Shown here: piece by piece, positions 11,294 through 22,445 of the stretch
Layout of the letters: each line of letters starts with the position of its first letter
Position numbering within the stretch: the first letter of the stretch is position 1
Source: Lycorma delicatula
Lineage: Eukaryota; Arthropoda; Insecta; Hemiptera; Fulgoridae
Reading direction: 5' to 3'
Assembly (NCBI RefSeq): GCF_047948215.1
Contig: NC_134463.1
Coordinates: forward strand, 53,317,201 to 53,381,200
Length of the DNA: 64,000 nucleotides
The notes under the pieces: generated by a model
Databases searched by the model: none
Told to the model about the DNA's origin: nothing
What the model saw: only the letters and a program-made list of their open reading frames with translations
Translations under genes and position numbers: made by a program

Positions 11294-13039
11294 TCTCGCA
11301 TCTAGTTTGGATCATGGTAACAACATTGAAGGTATAAAAACCATTCTTATGGTTAATGCACTATTCATTTTTATTTTATATCAAACAAATTTGTTGTTAT
11401 AGAAAGAAAATTCTGATTTTCGATAATCGATTTCAAGTTACGTACATTATTTGTTATGCATTTTGCGAACTCTGAAGATGAATACGCTGTAGAATATGAT
11501 TTATGAAGTTTGGGATGAACGAAGAAGTTTGAAGGTAGATTATGAGTAAAAAGGAATAAATTTTTGATTTTCCATAAATTGCCAAATTTATGCTTTGTCA
11601 AGAGTTTTGTGTATTAAGTTACAGCAGCGAGATAATTTAATTTAAAGGGGATTAAATTAAACTCTAATCGAAAACGACGACTTTTACACTAATTGAAAAT
11701 GTGAGATGTAAATTAGTATGCAATTCAATTGTCACTAACCAGTCTTGCATTTCATGCAAATTGAAAACTTTAATAGGTTACTATCTAAAAATATTACTTG
11801 TCAAAATCTATAATGTTAAATTTTTTCAATTCGCCCACTACCGTACTCGATGTACATAGAAGGCTATTTAGAAGTCAAGTTGTTTATTGTTGTGTCGACT
11901 CTGTAACTAATTCAAATGCGACAGAAGTTGTAATCTAAATATGGTTTCAATTTAAAACAGAACGTGGTCGATTACGGAGCCTTATTCTGAAGACTTTTAT
12001 GGTAGATTCTATTTTCTTTTTCCCCTTTATTCTCCGATGATAAGCCATATTTTGATTTATATCATTTTTGATTTTTCCCTATGCGATGATGTCCTGGATA
12101 AGGTTTCTTTTTAGTAGCCACTGTTAACCCATTCTTTTTACGAATATTTATTATTTTTCCCCAGTCTTATTCTACTCTTATCTCCGTCTTTTATTCTACT
12201 CTTAAAGAATTATGTAGTATTTGAATTTCATTCAAAAGGAAGTTTATAACTTCAATATGGAAGTTGATTGATTATAAATAAACGAATACAAAAAAAAAAT
12301 CGTTATTTATTTTTTTTGTAAGGAAGTTATTTTAAATGTACTGGTTACGTAAAATTTAAGTCAACGTATGTTAGATTATACGTTATTACACAAATTCATT
12401 CTATTTTTAGTTAAGAAATAAATTTCTTATAAAAGACTTTCAATAAAAAACAATTACGGAAAATTGCGATTATCAGTAAGAGAGAGAGAGAGAAAAGAAC
12501 GAGTAATTATTACTCGATGTATTTAATCCGACTGTCAGCTTTACCCTTTTGTAACTAGATTGAAGTTTGTTAATCTCTTCTGGTTGATTACATAGAAAGA
12601 AGATACTTGTCGCAATTCTTGTTTATATTATTTCCGAAATGGTAATGATTTTAAAGGATTTAACAGCTAAAGGAGCAATAGACAGATTAAACTTGATTTA
12701 AGTAACATATACATATAATTAACATATATATGTGAATTAATATAGAATTTTGTATTTAATTTTATTTTTAGATTTGATTTAAATTTTCATATTTTTCTGG
12801 ATCTTAAAGTTTATTTTTTACTAAATTATATTTTATTTAAAAAAAATGTCTTCCCAATAGACGTAAATTTGTTTTGATAAAAAAAAAATAGGAAAATTGT
12901 AGAAGTGTTTCCATGCGTCATATAAGTCCACTTAATTTTCTAGAAAACTTTTTTGGCCAGAAAATACTTTTAATGTTAGAATTTTATCAGATTGTAATAT
13001 TCTAATTCAACAGAATACATTCAAAACTAAAAAAAAATC
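11291..13039. other. AT-rich stretch, no assigned feature
   Basis: A minus-strand frame at 11371-11601 (76 codons) is less biased in composition than its surroundings, with Cys, Trp, His and Pro, but matches no family I recognise. A short GAGAGA tract lies at about 12480-12494. Confidence 0.4.
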
Positions 13040-13364
13040 TTATGCAGTTCTGCACAAGAAGACCGACTTTCATTAATTTAATTTGGTTTAAATATTTTTT
13101 TAATGTGGTTTAATATTGCTAACAGTAAATACCGCAGATAAAGAAAAGTTAACGTTCTAATTTGCAGGATAATAACGAACTATGCTTCTAACATGCCCCG
13201 CTCAAATCTTTTCGAAATTAAATAGAGCATATCTCAAGAAGGAGTCATCCAATCTTCACAACATTTTCAGCTGCACAACTTCAGATACACTAGTATATTA
13301 CATCTAAATTTAAATGAAATTGATATTGGTTGGTTTAAAGATTTTTGAGTTACAAAATTTTATA
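13040..13364 (-). repeat. Element E copy 1
   Basis: On the minus strand this aligns with 61190-61500: both carry TTTCAATGAAATT-like text, then GTGTATCTGAAGTTGTGCA (here) or a close variant, GAAGATTGG, and further on a GCTAACA...ATACCGCAGA segment and an AGAAGACCGACTTT segment. A partial third copy is at 41988-42240. There is no coding frame. The R1-type element starts exactly where this copy ends. Confidence 0.65.
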
Positions 13365-13565
13365 CGTAGGCTGGTGGGTCCCCCAATTAAGCATGAACAT
13401 GGTTCCGGGAGGTACCTTTGCCTCTAGTCGCCAGACGAGGGAAACACCAGGCCCGGCTATGCCGTTCCCGGCCTCCATCACTCAGCAACCGAGACTCGGT
13501 CCTTTGTGCTTCGCCTCTAACGGGGACACCCCCGGAGGACGGCCCCGCCGGGGCTTAGTTTTTTA

Positions 13566-13622
13566 CCTCAGGGGCTGGAGAGTCCCCGTACTTCATGTGC
13601 GGGGACTCTCCAGCCCCTGAGG
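13566..13622. repeat. Perfect 23-nt GC-rich hairpin in LINE-a
   Basis: CCTCAGGGGCTGGAGAGTCC (continuing CCG) at 13566-13588 is exactly inverted at 13600-13622 around an 11-nt loop. It lies at the point where the coding frame is cut short, so it could be a fold-back duplication formed during reverse transcription, or a genuine 3' RNA structure. Confidence 0.95.
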
Positions 13623-15475
13623 GCCATGGACAACCGTCCACCCGTGTAAGCACGGGCGAACGGCAGTTCCGTGCGGAGCTGTCCCTAATCCCCTCGTTTC
13701 ACGATATTTCAGTCACCAACAGCACCGCCTCAGTCGAGACAGAGGCGTATGCCGACGCCATCTTAAGAGCCATACGGCGCTGTATTGTCTCCAACAGTCT
13801 TCTGTTGTTACGCCGTATCGCTATAGCTTTCTTCCACACTGGCGCGCCATAAAGAAGAATTGAGTTCACCATATGCGCGTATAGCCTTCTCTTCGAGGTA
13901 CGATGCCCTCCAACGTTCGATAGTAACTTAATCAAGTTCTTGACAGTCTGTCCGGCTTTTTCACCCACCACCTGGACGTGATGAGTGAAAGACCGCCTAT
14001 GGTCCAACCACACTCCAAGATATTTGGCAGCCTCTCGTGATTGGACCATCGCTCCCTCCATCGAAATCAGGAAAAGGCAGTCGCCGCCTTCCCGCCATTG
14101 AGACAAATAGATTTATCACAGGACAGATAGAGTCCCACCCCGGCCATTCACTCACCGACCATCGCGATAGCGGCATTCGCGGCACGTGTCACCTTCTCTT
14201 CGGTCTTTGCTACCACAACCAGGGCTAAATCATCCGCGTAGGCGATAGGATTGACAACCCGCGGGTGTCGCAATCGGAGGACTTCATCGTACGATATTCC
14301 ATAGGTGGGAACTCAAAACGGAGCCCTGGGACACCCCACATGTGGACCGGAACCAGAGATCAGTGTCGCCAAGCTTGTATACAGCTTCCTAGCGTTAAGA
14401 TAGTCTTCCAACATCCTCCTAAGATAGCCGCTCACACTCCACCCCCTCAGCGCCCGGAAGATGGAATCCCAGCTGAGGGAGTTAAAGGCATTTCGGACGT
14501 TGAGGAGTATCACCACCGGAATCCTGCATGTCCTCCAAGTGCCCGCCACTGTTGCATCCACAATCTCCATCACGCGTCAACTGCATGGACTGTCGACCGC
14601 CTTAGTAGAAAGCCATATTGACTCACGTGCAGCCCTCCGTTCACTATAATCTCCTCACGGAGCCTGGCATCGAGCATCCTTTCGTAAAGCTTCGTGATAT
14701 TATTAATAAGGCAGATGGGCCTATACGAAGTGGGCGCCTCCATCGTCCCAGGTTTCTTTATCAAGACCAACCTCGACCACTTCCAATCTTCGGGAAAGGA
14801 ACCATGGTACAGCATGGTATTAAATACTCGGAGGACCTCTGCCGGTGTTTCCCCCACTAAGATGCGGACTACTTCGACCGGTATGCCATCCGGGCCAGAA
14901 CTCTTGTGTAGTCTCATCCATCTACTGGCCCGGACGTGCTCCTCGACCCGAAAGGGCGGAATGTCGTCAACCACTATCTCTTCCCGCAGGAGGTTTTCAC
15001 CATTCGGGAACAGCGCTCTCACACTGGCCCTCACCTGATTCTCTGACAGAACCGGCAGCGATTGGCCAAACCTCCCAGTCGCAACCTGGTATCCCCGGCC
15101 CCACAGCTCTCTCCAACACCTCCTCTTCGCCTGTTTAATGGCATATCTGAGAGCCGCCCTGGCCGTTAGATACTCTCGTCGTAAATCCTCGGAGCGTACC
15201 GTACAGGGTCTCGTCTTCTACTATGCTAGTAGGCCCTCCTCGAGGCCCATGAACGCTTGTGCAATCTGTCAATTTCCACACTCCACCAATAAACGTGCCG
15301 TCGCCTCGGTCGGGTGTAAGTCACTCGAGAAAGCCTACACTCGTCCGCTACTATCTCTGCAAATTCCTCAGGAGACTCAACTCCGATCAGGCGGCCTCCA
15401 ATTCTCCGGTAGAACTCGATGCAGCCGACTTGGAGGTGACCATTCTCGCCGAAGGGTCAATTCTGTGACCTGTCA
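13623..15475 (-). pseudogene. R1-type ORF2 reverse transcriptase, broken
   Basis: Reading the minus strand, a frame from about 15470 to 15240 carries EFYRRIGGRLIGVESPEEFA and VYWWSVEIDRLHKRSW, the linker before the RT of R1-type elements (VYWW..EI). Next comes YLTARAALRYAIKQAKRRCW leading into 15034-14570, with KSSGPDGIPVEVV, WKWSRLVLIKKPG, SYRPICLINNITKLYERM and SQYGF (RT blocks 1-3). Motif A reads LLNVRNAFNSLSW (14463-14518), with Asn where the catalytic Asp is expected. The YADD box is intact (14229-14240). Thumb motif KYLGVWLDHRRSFTHHV follows. A stop after MVGE and frameshifts around 14313 and 14570 disable it. The enzyme would copy element RNA at a nicked target. Confidence 0.85.
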
Positions 15476-16069
15476 GGGAATCAAACATGATGAGTCTATG
15501 ATATGATAGACAGTGAAAGAAAGTTTCTTTTTATTTGATGTTACTTAAAGTTACCTTTTCCTGTTACTTTTTCTGAGCCTTTCCTTCCATAAAGTTCTTT
15601 TTATTTGATGTTTTATTTTTCAAGAACTTTTTTTGTGAAGTTTCTTTTTAGTTAGTTTCTTTCGATGTACTTAAAAACTTTCACAGTTTTCTTCTGGAGT
15701 TTACTTCAACTATTAAACTTTTTCTCTACAAGCCTTGCTATATTAAACCGCGTTAAATTTAATTCTGGAGTAAAATTTCATTAATGTACTTCTACAGAAA
15801 GTTCTAATAGAAATAATTTTTAAAATATCATACAGTTGCTACGTTACTGATTAAGTATTGTTAAAAATCTTTTTGTCTATTAAAATTTTTTTATTTAATA
15901 AATACAGAAAACAATCAATATTTAACATGTGTATATACCGTGAACAACGTAAAACCGATCCGCTATAAATTATACATAGTTGTGACATGTAACGTTTTAT
16001 GAATGAAATGAAAAAAAATTATAACATAAATTGAATTATGTATTTCCATTAACAAAAATGTATCATATT
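15476..16069. other. AT-rich stretch with an internal direct repeat
   Basis: TTCTTTTTATTTGATGTT occurs at about 15525 and again at about 15596, within T-rich sequence. Nothing else recognised. Confidence 0.4.
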
Positions 16070-16433
16070 CCTTCCTTGTATGATGTAGAAGAAGTAATAT
16101 GATATATTTTTAATAAGTATTGTAATCGCGAAAAATCCCGGTTTTCGGATTTCAACGGAACTATCCATTATGACCATCCCTGGAATTCCTTTTGAGTAGT
16201 TTCAGTGTGACGTCTGTAAGTACTACGTATGTATCTCGCAGAGCTCAAAAACGATTAGCCGTAGAATGTTGAAATTTTAAATTTAGAACTGTTGTAACAT
16301 CTATTTGTGCACCTCCCCTTTTGATTACAATCGACTGGACCAAAAGTGTCCAAAAAACCTCAAAATACGAAAAAATTGGATTTTGGACTTTTTCTTAGCT
16401 GTAGTAATAAGCCATCACTGAGAGCTTTTCAAC

Positions 16434-16465
<32 letters not shown>

Positions 16466-16797
16466 AGTGGTACTTATTTTCATTGGATCCAGAGTTATAG
16501 CCAAATAAAATTTAATTAATGAAATATTTGGATCTTCCAAGGGGAAGGCATATTGATTCGAATCCGACATTTTCTTTTGTTTTAACTTTATTTTTTAATT
16601 TAAATATATCGATTTATATTATTAATTATTAATCTCAGATTGTAAAAAAAATGTTTACATTATTATAAATTATAATTCAATAATAACATTAAAAAAATTA
16701 GAAGTTATCAGTGAAATAAAATTTTATGTCCTTTTCATTTTAAAAACAATGTGTATATGTAATTTAATAGGCGTACAAGGAAGTCATGTGGTGTCCA
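16070..16797 (+). mobile_element. Element A copy 2
   Basis: Forward orientation. The left inverted repeat is damaged (TTCCTTGTATGATG); the right one is exact (CGTACAAGGAAGT, 16772-16784) and is followed by the outer phrase CATGTGGTGTCC. A TA microsatellite (16437-16465) has grown at the site that reads CGATATATCATAAG in other copies. The repeat abuts the C-terminal end of the transposase relic at 16800. Confidence 0.85.
16437..16465. repeat. (TA)n microsatellite inside Element A
   Basis: Pure TA dinucleotides at a position that is a short ATATAT in sister copies. Confidence 0.9.
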
Positions 16798-16799
16798 TA

Positions 16800-17766
16800 A
16801 GAGATTATTCGTTAATTTAATGTGTTCGAAGTAAGCGCCCTGCGTATCGTTGCACTTTTGTACTCGAATGGTCATATCGAGAGTCACTTGACGCAAAAAG
16901 TTGTTGGTAATGCCTTCGATTTGTTGAATGTTCAATGAATTAGTAGTGTGGGGATTTTTTTCATAATCTCTAATAACTTCAAATAGCCCTAAAGGAAAAA
17001 ATCGTAATTAGACAAACCTGGGAACGTGGAGGTCTCTACCCTCTGCTGACATTTCGTTGTTCTATAAAAACCTCTTGAACGCGTTTGTGTATGACACGTT
17101 ACTACATTTTGTTGGAATAAGCCGTAGTCTTTTTCACGATCCGTTAACTGAGCGAAGAATTCTTCGAAAATTTTACGGTACAATTCTATATTGATAATTA
17201 AGTCAAAAGATATTGGACTTCCATGTCATATGATTACTTTCTTTCTTTCCCTGTTTAGCCTCCGGTAATTACCTTTCAGATAATATTTCAGAGGATGAAT
17301 GAGGACCATGTGTATGAGTGTAAATAAAGTGTAGTCTTGTACAGTCTCAGTTCGACCATTCCTGAGATGTGTGGTTGGGTTAATTGAACCCAACCACCAC
17401 CAAAGAACACCGGTATCCAAGATCTAGTATTCAAATCCGTGTAAAAATAACTGACTTTACTAGGATTTGAACGCTGGAACTCTCGACTTCCAAATCAGCT
17501 GATTTGGGAAGACGCGTTTACCACTAGACCAAGCTGGTGGGTTATGTTATATGATTACTAGAAAAAGCATACGAAACTCCGATTTTCACATCATAAAGTA
17601 GATACTCAAACATCCGGTGAGGGTTACCATTCATATGATACCTGGTATTATACGACTTAACATGTCTAGATAAATGAAACCGCGTCTCGTCTGACATGAA
17701 GTACAGGATCTATAAGTCCATCAACAATTTTTTTGAGAAGCCACTCGCTATAATGACGTTTGTTTT
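16800..17766 (-). pseudogene. Tc1/mariner-superfamily transposase relic, split by SINE-1
   Basis: From the right, the minus strand reads RHYSEWLLKKIVDGLIDP, then after a frame change ILYFMSDETRFHLSRHVKS and YDVKIGVSYAFS, matching the first catalytic-Asp region (..SDEAWFHLSGYVNSQN..DVKIGVWCALS). The coding is then interrupted by a SINE-1 (17239-17545). It resumes with ELYRKIFEEFFAQLTDREKD and GLFQQNVVTCHT, where the second catalytic Asp of FQQDGAT has become Asn. After that come SNYDFFL, a stop where Trp is expected (FLWGYLK), and VTLDMTIRVQKCNDTQGAYF, a typical C-terminal end. The N-terminal helix-turn-helix domain is missing. The family cuts and pastes DNA at TA sites through a DD(E/D) active site. 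Lost Asp, stops and the insertion show it is inactive. Confidence 0.8.
17225..17559 (-). mobile_element. SINE-1 inserted in the transposase relic
   Basis: The body (17239-17545) is full-length: T-rich tail complement and GCCTCCGGTAATTACC at the left, tRNA-like head with CTCGACTTCCAAATCAGCTG and CCACTAGACCAAGCTGGTGG at the right. GTCATATGATTACT (17225-17238) and GTTATATGATTACT (17546-17559) are the target duplication, 13 of 14 matching. The insertion postdates the mariner-type element. Confidence 0.9.
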
Positions 17767-18112
17767 TTAAAAATATATTTATATATTCATTCATTCATAG
17801 TGTTGTGGCGTTAGGGCAGATGCTGTCACGGCTGCTGCTGTTTACCTTGATCTATCCGTTGCTAACCCCTTTGTTTCCGCATATTTTATCTGTTCCATAA
17901 TCCCGTCCATCATTTGAAATCTCTTTTACCTCTTCCTTTCCTTCCATTCACCAAGCCTTCCATCATATCAACTAATAAATAATACCTTCTCATACAATAT
18001 TCTAGCCAGTTCCTTTCCTTCAGGGTAGCGCACGAAATGATCCAACATTTGGTTTTGTAAAAAAATATTTATTTGAATCACAATACAGAAAAGTAAAATA
18101 CAACGTGTTTAC
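17767..18112. other. Unassigned, GC-richer stretch between two transposase relics
   Basis: From about 17810 to 18040 the composition rises, with phrases such as GTTGTGGCGTTAGGGCAGAT and ACAATATTCTAGCCAGTTCC. This looks like a dispersed-repeat or LINE 3' fragment, but I cannot place it in a family and see no second copy here. Confidence 0.35.
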
Positions 18113-19150
18113 TATACACCTGGGGATTATGTTCTGCTTATCACGTTCAATATGACTTACATCACGTCTAGCAACTTCTTTTAACACAAATTCCTGTGTT
18201 GTTAATAACTCGACTACACATATCCTCGGTTATCTCGTCGCACGGCTCAATGATCAGCACTCACAGTTTCACCACTGTATGAGGATGTTTAGGGAAAACC
18301 TTTTCCTTTAGAAAACCCCAAAGAAAATAATCACACGGATTTAAATTAGGACTTCTGGTGGCCAGTTCTGTCTACATGCAAAAAAATTAGGAAATCGGTT
18401 TGAAATGACATTTACGTTAAAGGTTACGTGCAGGAAGTCTAAAACAACATTATCTGTGTGTAGTCTGGCTCCATCCTACATGAACCACTCGTTTTCTAAT
18501 TGAAACCCTTTTGCAAAAAGCTAACGAACAAAATTATTACGCACCATGTTTAAATAACCTTCACTGTTCACTGTCTGTTCAAAAATGAATGATATTACCC
18601 CATGACTTGAGACAGTGGCCCTTACCGCAATTCTTGGAGCATGATGAACCTTTTCATGAAGCACGTGTGGATTTTTGGAAGCCCAGAAACGCACATTTTG
18701 TTTATTAAAAACCCCGTTTATGTGAAAATGTGCATCATCTGAAAACCAAACATTGTTCAGCAATACGTCTTGGTTTACAGCCCGTTCAGCGAATGCCATT
18801 CTTTGATGTTTGTTGTCAACCGTTAATCTAGACAACATTGTTATTTTGTACGGATACAAATGCAAATAAGTTTATAAAATTCGCTGCACAGATCTCAAGT
18901 TGTGCTGCTGCTTTTCTTGTTGATTTGCTCGGGTTCCTCAGCAACGCTGCTCTGACAGCTTTGACATTCTGTGAAGAACGAAAATTGGTAGACCGTTCGC
19001 GCTTATTCTCAAATACTGGATCATCACTATTAAATTTTTCATAAAGTCTACGTATTGTTTTAAATGAGGGCGACCACCGAGTTTGAAAATGTGCACAAAA
19101 CCGTCTTTGTATAAGTACCACATTTTTCGTTTGATTAAAAAACAGCAGTC
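18113..19150 (-). pseudogene. Tc1/mariner-superfamily transposase relic with N-terminal HTH and DDE regions
   Basis: The minus strand starts with QRRFCAHFQTRWSPSFKTIR and RLYEKFNSDDPVFENKRERS. It goes on with VKAVRAALLRNPSKSTRKAA, an N-terminal helix-turn-helix as in the DUF4817-type insect transposases. After a frame change it continues with QRMAFAERAV and VWFSDDAHFHINGVFNKQNV (first Asp region), then VRATVSSHGVISFIFEQTVN. Further left, past more frame changes, come NEWFM-stop-DGARLHTDNVVLDFLH (second Asp, MQDGARPHT) and ISNRFPNFF, then NWPPE and a broken SPDLNPCDYFLW equivalent at about 18322-18350 (third acidic residue). It is a different family member from the one at 16800-17766. Stops and indels make it inactive. 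Terminal inverted repeats were not found. Confidence 0.8.
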
Positions 19151-19244
19151 TTTACGCACTGTTTAACAATCAGTCTTCCTTTGTCAACTATTTTGAAACT
19201 ATACACAAACAGCGCAGTCGGAAAGAGAAGAAACTAATATCCAT

Positions 19245-19700
19245 GAACTGATCTCCGTAGGGAAGATACCCTCCACCACCCTTCGTTCCTAGCCCCTATA
19301 GGCTTTACCGGAGGTCATCTTCGAAACCTCGGATTTTGACATATTCCAGTCCGCCTTTACCTGGATGCCACCGATGCGAATGCCACGCGTGACATTCCCA
19401 CCGATGTACTACTATTTAATGAACTCAAAACAAAACACATCTCACCAAGTCTTAAGTAAGACTGAAAGGACTAAACTAAACAAAGGAACTGAACTACCTC
19501 TCCGTAGAAGGTAAAAGTAAGATCAACAGAAAACACGAAACGTAAAAATATTTCACGAAACAATAACACAGGAAAATTGAAACAAAATAAACTCGTATTT
19601 GAGGACTCATAAAAAACATGGTAGGTGTCATCCAATTGTCCAGACTGAGGACACATCCCAGAATCCACCGGTCCGAATTTATGCACTTTGTCCCTAAAAC
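19245..19700 (-). pseudogene. R1-type LINE C-terminal scrap with 3' region (LINE-d)
   Basis: The minus strand at 19686-19580 reads HKFGPVDSGMCPQSGQLDDT then YHVFYES. This resembles the C-terminal Cys/His motif of R1-type ORF2 (..HK.G..DSP.CP.CG..D...H.FFEC), with the second and last Cys replaced by Ser. The frame then runs out in AT-rich sequence, and 19245-19440 is a GC-richer block of the kind found as 3' untranslated region in the other R1-type copies here. Reverse-transcriptase motifs are absent upstream. The small size keeps the call tentative. Confidence 0.45.
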
Positions 19701-20012
19701 CACCAATAAAATTTAGAGTAACTAAAATATTTTAAAGGAATGCAAAATACTGTTTTAATTAATTATTGTTAAGATAAGTCAGAAAGCAAAAGAATTCCGG
19801 ATAAATTTTGTTTAATAAAAGTCTTGAAGACGGATCAAATGGGCGTATTTAATATTCTCTATAAATCCTTAGTACATAAAAGTTAAATTAAAAAAGAAAA
19901 AAAATTCTTATATAAACTGCATTTTACTTGTTTATTATCTTCTGTTCTGTAATGTTATATTTAATTTATTTGTGTGTATATACACATGCTTAAATATCCT
20001 AAATTTGTTTGT
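19701..20012. other. AT-rich stretch, nothing recognised
   Basis: No repeat or coding signal. Confidence 0.5.
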
Positions 20013-21341
20013 ACTTCCTTGTACGAAGTAAAAGAAGTATTGTGATCGCGAAAAATTTCGGTTTTCAGATTTCAACGGAAATATCCATTTTGACCATCCC
20101 TGAATCGATTTTGACTAGTTTCGGTATGACTTATGTACGTATGTATCTCGCATCACTCAAAAACGATTAGTCGTAGGATGTTGAATTTTGTATTTAAGAC
20201 TGTTGTAACATCTAGTTGTGCACCTCCCATTTTGATTGCAATCGACTGAACCAAAAGTGTCCAAAAAAGTAAAAACTCCAAAAAATTTGGGTTGGAGTTT
20301 TTCTTAGCTGCAGTAATAAGTCTTCATTGATAACTTTTTGCAGTGGTACTTATTTTCATTGGTTCCAGAGTTACAGACAAATAAAATTGTAATTAATGAA
20401 ATATTTGGATCTTACAAGTCGGTTCAAATCCGAATTCATCTCCTTTTTTTAACTTTGTTTTTTATTTATTTTTTTAAACATTTTTTTAAATTTAAATATA
20501 TTGATTTATTAATAATTATATTGAATTTAGGACTGTTGTAACATCTAGTTGTGCACCTCCGCTTTTGATTGCAATCCACTGAAACAAAAGTGTCCAAAAA
20601 ATCCCGAAATATAAAAAAATTGTATTTTGGTATTTTTCTTAACTGCAGTAAAGCCCTCATCGAGAGATTTTTAACGGTATATGTTAAGTGGTACTTATTT
20701 TCATTGGTTCTAGAGTTATATCTGAATGAAATTTTAATTTTTGAAATATTTGGATCTTACAATAGGAAGGCAACGGTTCTAATCCGACTTCATATATATA
20801 TATATATATTTTTTTTTTAACTGTTTTTTTTTTTTTAATTTAAATATATTGATATATTAATAATTATTAACCTCTGAGTGTAAAAAATAATTATTCAATC
20901 ATAACAATAAAAAAAAAATATGAAAAAAATCAGAAGTTATTAATGAAATAAAATTTCATATACTTATAATTTTAATTCAAAAATGTTTACAGAGACTTAT
21001 ATTTTATAATAAATCAATATATTTTAATTAAAAAAAAGTTTTAATTAGAAAAAAAAATAAACGTATATGAAGTCGGATTCGAATGGTTACGGTTCCGACA
21101 CGTTTTACTGACACACACTTGAGCGACGTGAAAATTAATATATAAACTAATATAAAATGATGATACCGACACCAAAAAAAAAAAAAAAATGTGATGCAAT
21201 GTGGTGTCTACCCCAATGTAATTGTGTAACTGCCCATTTTATTAAAGAATTGTAAGATCGTATCTCATTTTCAAACGAAATAAGTTTAAATGAAGTGTAA
21301 CAAAAATTTGTATATGTAATTTAGTAAGCGTACAAGGAAGT
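20013..21341 (+). mobile_element. Element A copy 3, enlarged by tandem and fold-back duplication
   Basis: ACTTCCTTGTACG (20013-20025) and its exact inverse CGTACAAGGAAGT (21329-21341) frame the copy. Inside, a normal left half runs to about 20520. A second partial copy starts in mid-element at 20521 (GAATTTAGGACTGTTGTAAC) and runs to about 20985. There the sequence folds back (AATAAATCAATATATTTT... TGAAGTCGGATTCGAA on the opposite orientation), followed by about 130 bp shared only with copy 4 (GAGCGACGTGAAAATTAATA). The intact terminal repeats suggest it moved, or formed, as one long unit. Confidence 0.8.
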
Positions 21342-21360
21342 CCATGTGGTGTCCACATCA

Positions 21361-22239
21361 AAATTTTTTTATTGTAACTGAAAATATGGTACTTTAATTC
21401 AAGTATAAAACGTAACTTAGTTTATTTTAAAACAAAATTATATCTCATAAAAAAAACACCAGCAAACGTTCATTGAGTTTACTAGTTAAGTAAACTAGAG
21501 GTTAGATAAGAAGACAAGAATAATAATTTTAAATGACTTAAAGACAGAAGATACTTTAAAAAGAGTTAAGGTAATTGGTATGTAATGGAAAAGACTGTAG
21601 GAAGACGTTAGTTGACAACAGCAACATGTTCTATTGTAAGGATTTTCTTCTTTCGGTGCTTACATTTATTTTAGAATGGACTCGATCCTCTTTATGTGTC
21701 CAATCTATCTAAACACGTACACAGATAATATCACAAACTCGTCATTGATTCATTAGGAGTTACCACCACCGACTTGATCGACGTTGTACATCGTCTAACT
21801 CGTTCTTATTTCAAAAGCATTTCCATTCTTATTTCTAAATCCATTATATTATTTCTACAATGCAAACGATCTTAATAGACAACCTAATTTAACGTTTATG
21901 TGCATGCCTTTCTTCTATCCCTATAAGCTATATATAACTTACCGACTACAGTATGTAACTCAAAACTTTGTTTCAATATAATAACTAAGCTGCGATATTA
22001 TAGTAAAAGCTTTACGGCTTACTTAAATAAAAAGAGTAAAGAAATTTATTAAAATTTTATTTTAATGTGTACATTAACCTCAAAATGTACGTGGATAATT
22101 TATATTTTTTAATCGAGTCCAGTAAATAATCATAGTACTTGTAATTCATAAGACTTTCTCTTAAAGAAATATTATTTAAAAATAATTATATTAAATTATT
22201 TCATTTTAGTACATCCAAATTTGGTAGATTATTAATTAT
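21361..22239. other. AT-rich stretch, nothing recognised
   Basis: No coding motif or shared repeat seen. Confidence 0.5.
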
Positions 22240-22445
22240 TTTCTGTTTAGCCTCCGGAAATCACCGTCAGGTATTACTTCAGAGGATGAATGAGGATGAT
22301 ATGTATGAATGTAAGTGAAGTGTAGTCTTGTACAGTCTCAGGTCGAACATATCTGAGATGTATGGTTGATTGAAACCCAACCACCAAAGAACACTAGTAT
22401 TCAAATCTGTATAAAAGTAATGGCCTTTTCTAGGATTTGAACTTT
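22240..22445 (-). mobile_element. SINE-1, lacking its tRNA-like head
   Basis: On the minus strand the body and 3' module are clear (GCCTCCGGAAATCACCGTCA at the left; GGTTGATTGAAACCCAACCA). The copy stops at CTAGGATTTGAAC, and the left arm of the large inverted repeat begins right there, so roughly 90 bp of head is missing. Confidence 0.8.

Larger units (their letters stand above)
13365..15475 (-). mobile_element. R1-type non-LTR retrotransposon, truncated and mutated (LINE-a)
   Basis: This island is far richer in G and C than its flanks. The minus strand encodes the second protein of an R1-type element (13623-15475). On the 3' side follow a perfect hairpin (13566-13622) and a GC-rich 3' untranslated region down to 13365. 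The endonuclease domain is missing at the 5' side (5' truncation near 15475). The Cys/His motif usual at the C-terminus is also missing, so 3' coding sequence has been deleted near 13622. No clear target duplication is seen. Confidence 0.85.

Noticed and set aside
11371..11601. 76-codon minus-strand frame, possible exon
   Set aside because: Composition is slightly unusual for chance, but there is no family match from memory and no supporting context.
13595..15506. Several plus-strand open frames of 60-122 codons in the GC-rich block
   Set aside because: They are opposite-strand shadows of the minus-strand R1-type reverse transcriptase; GC-rich DNA lengthens frames on both strands.
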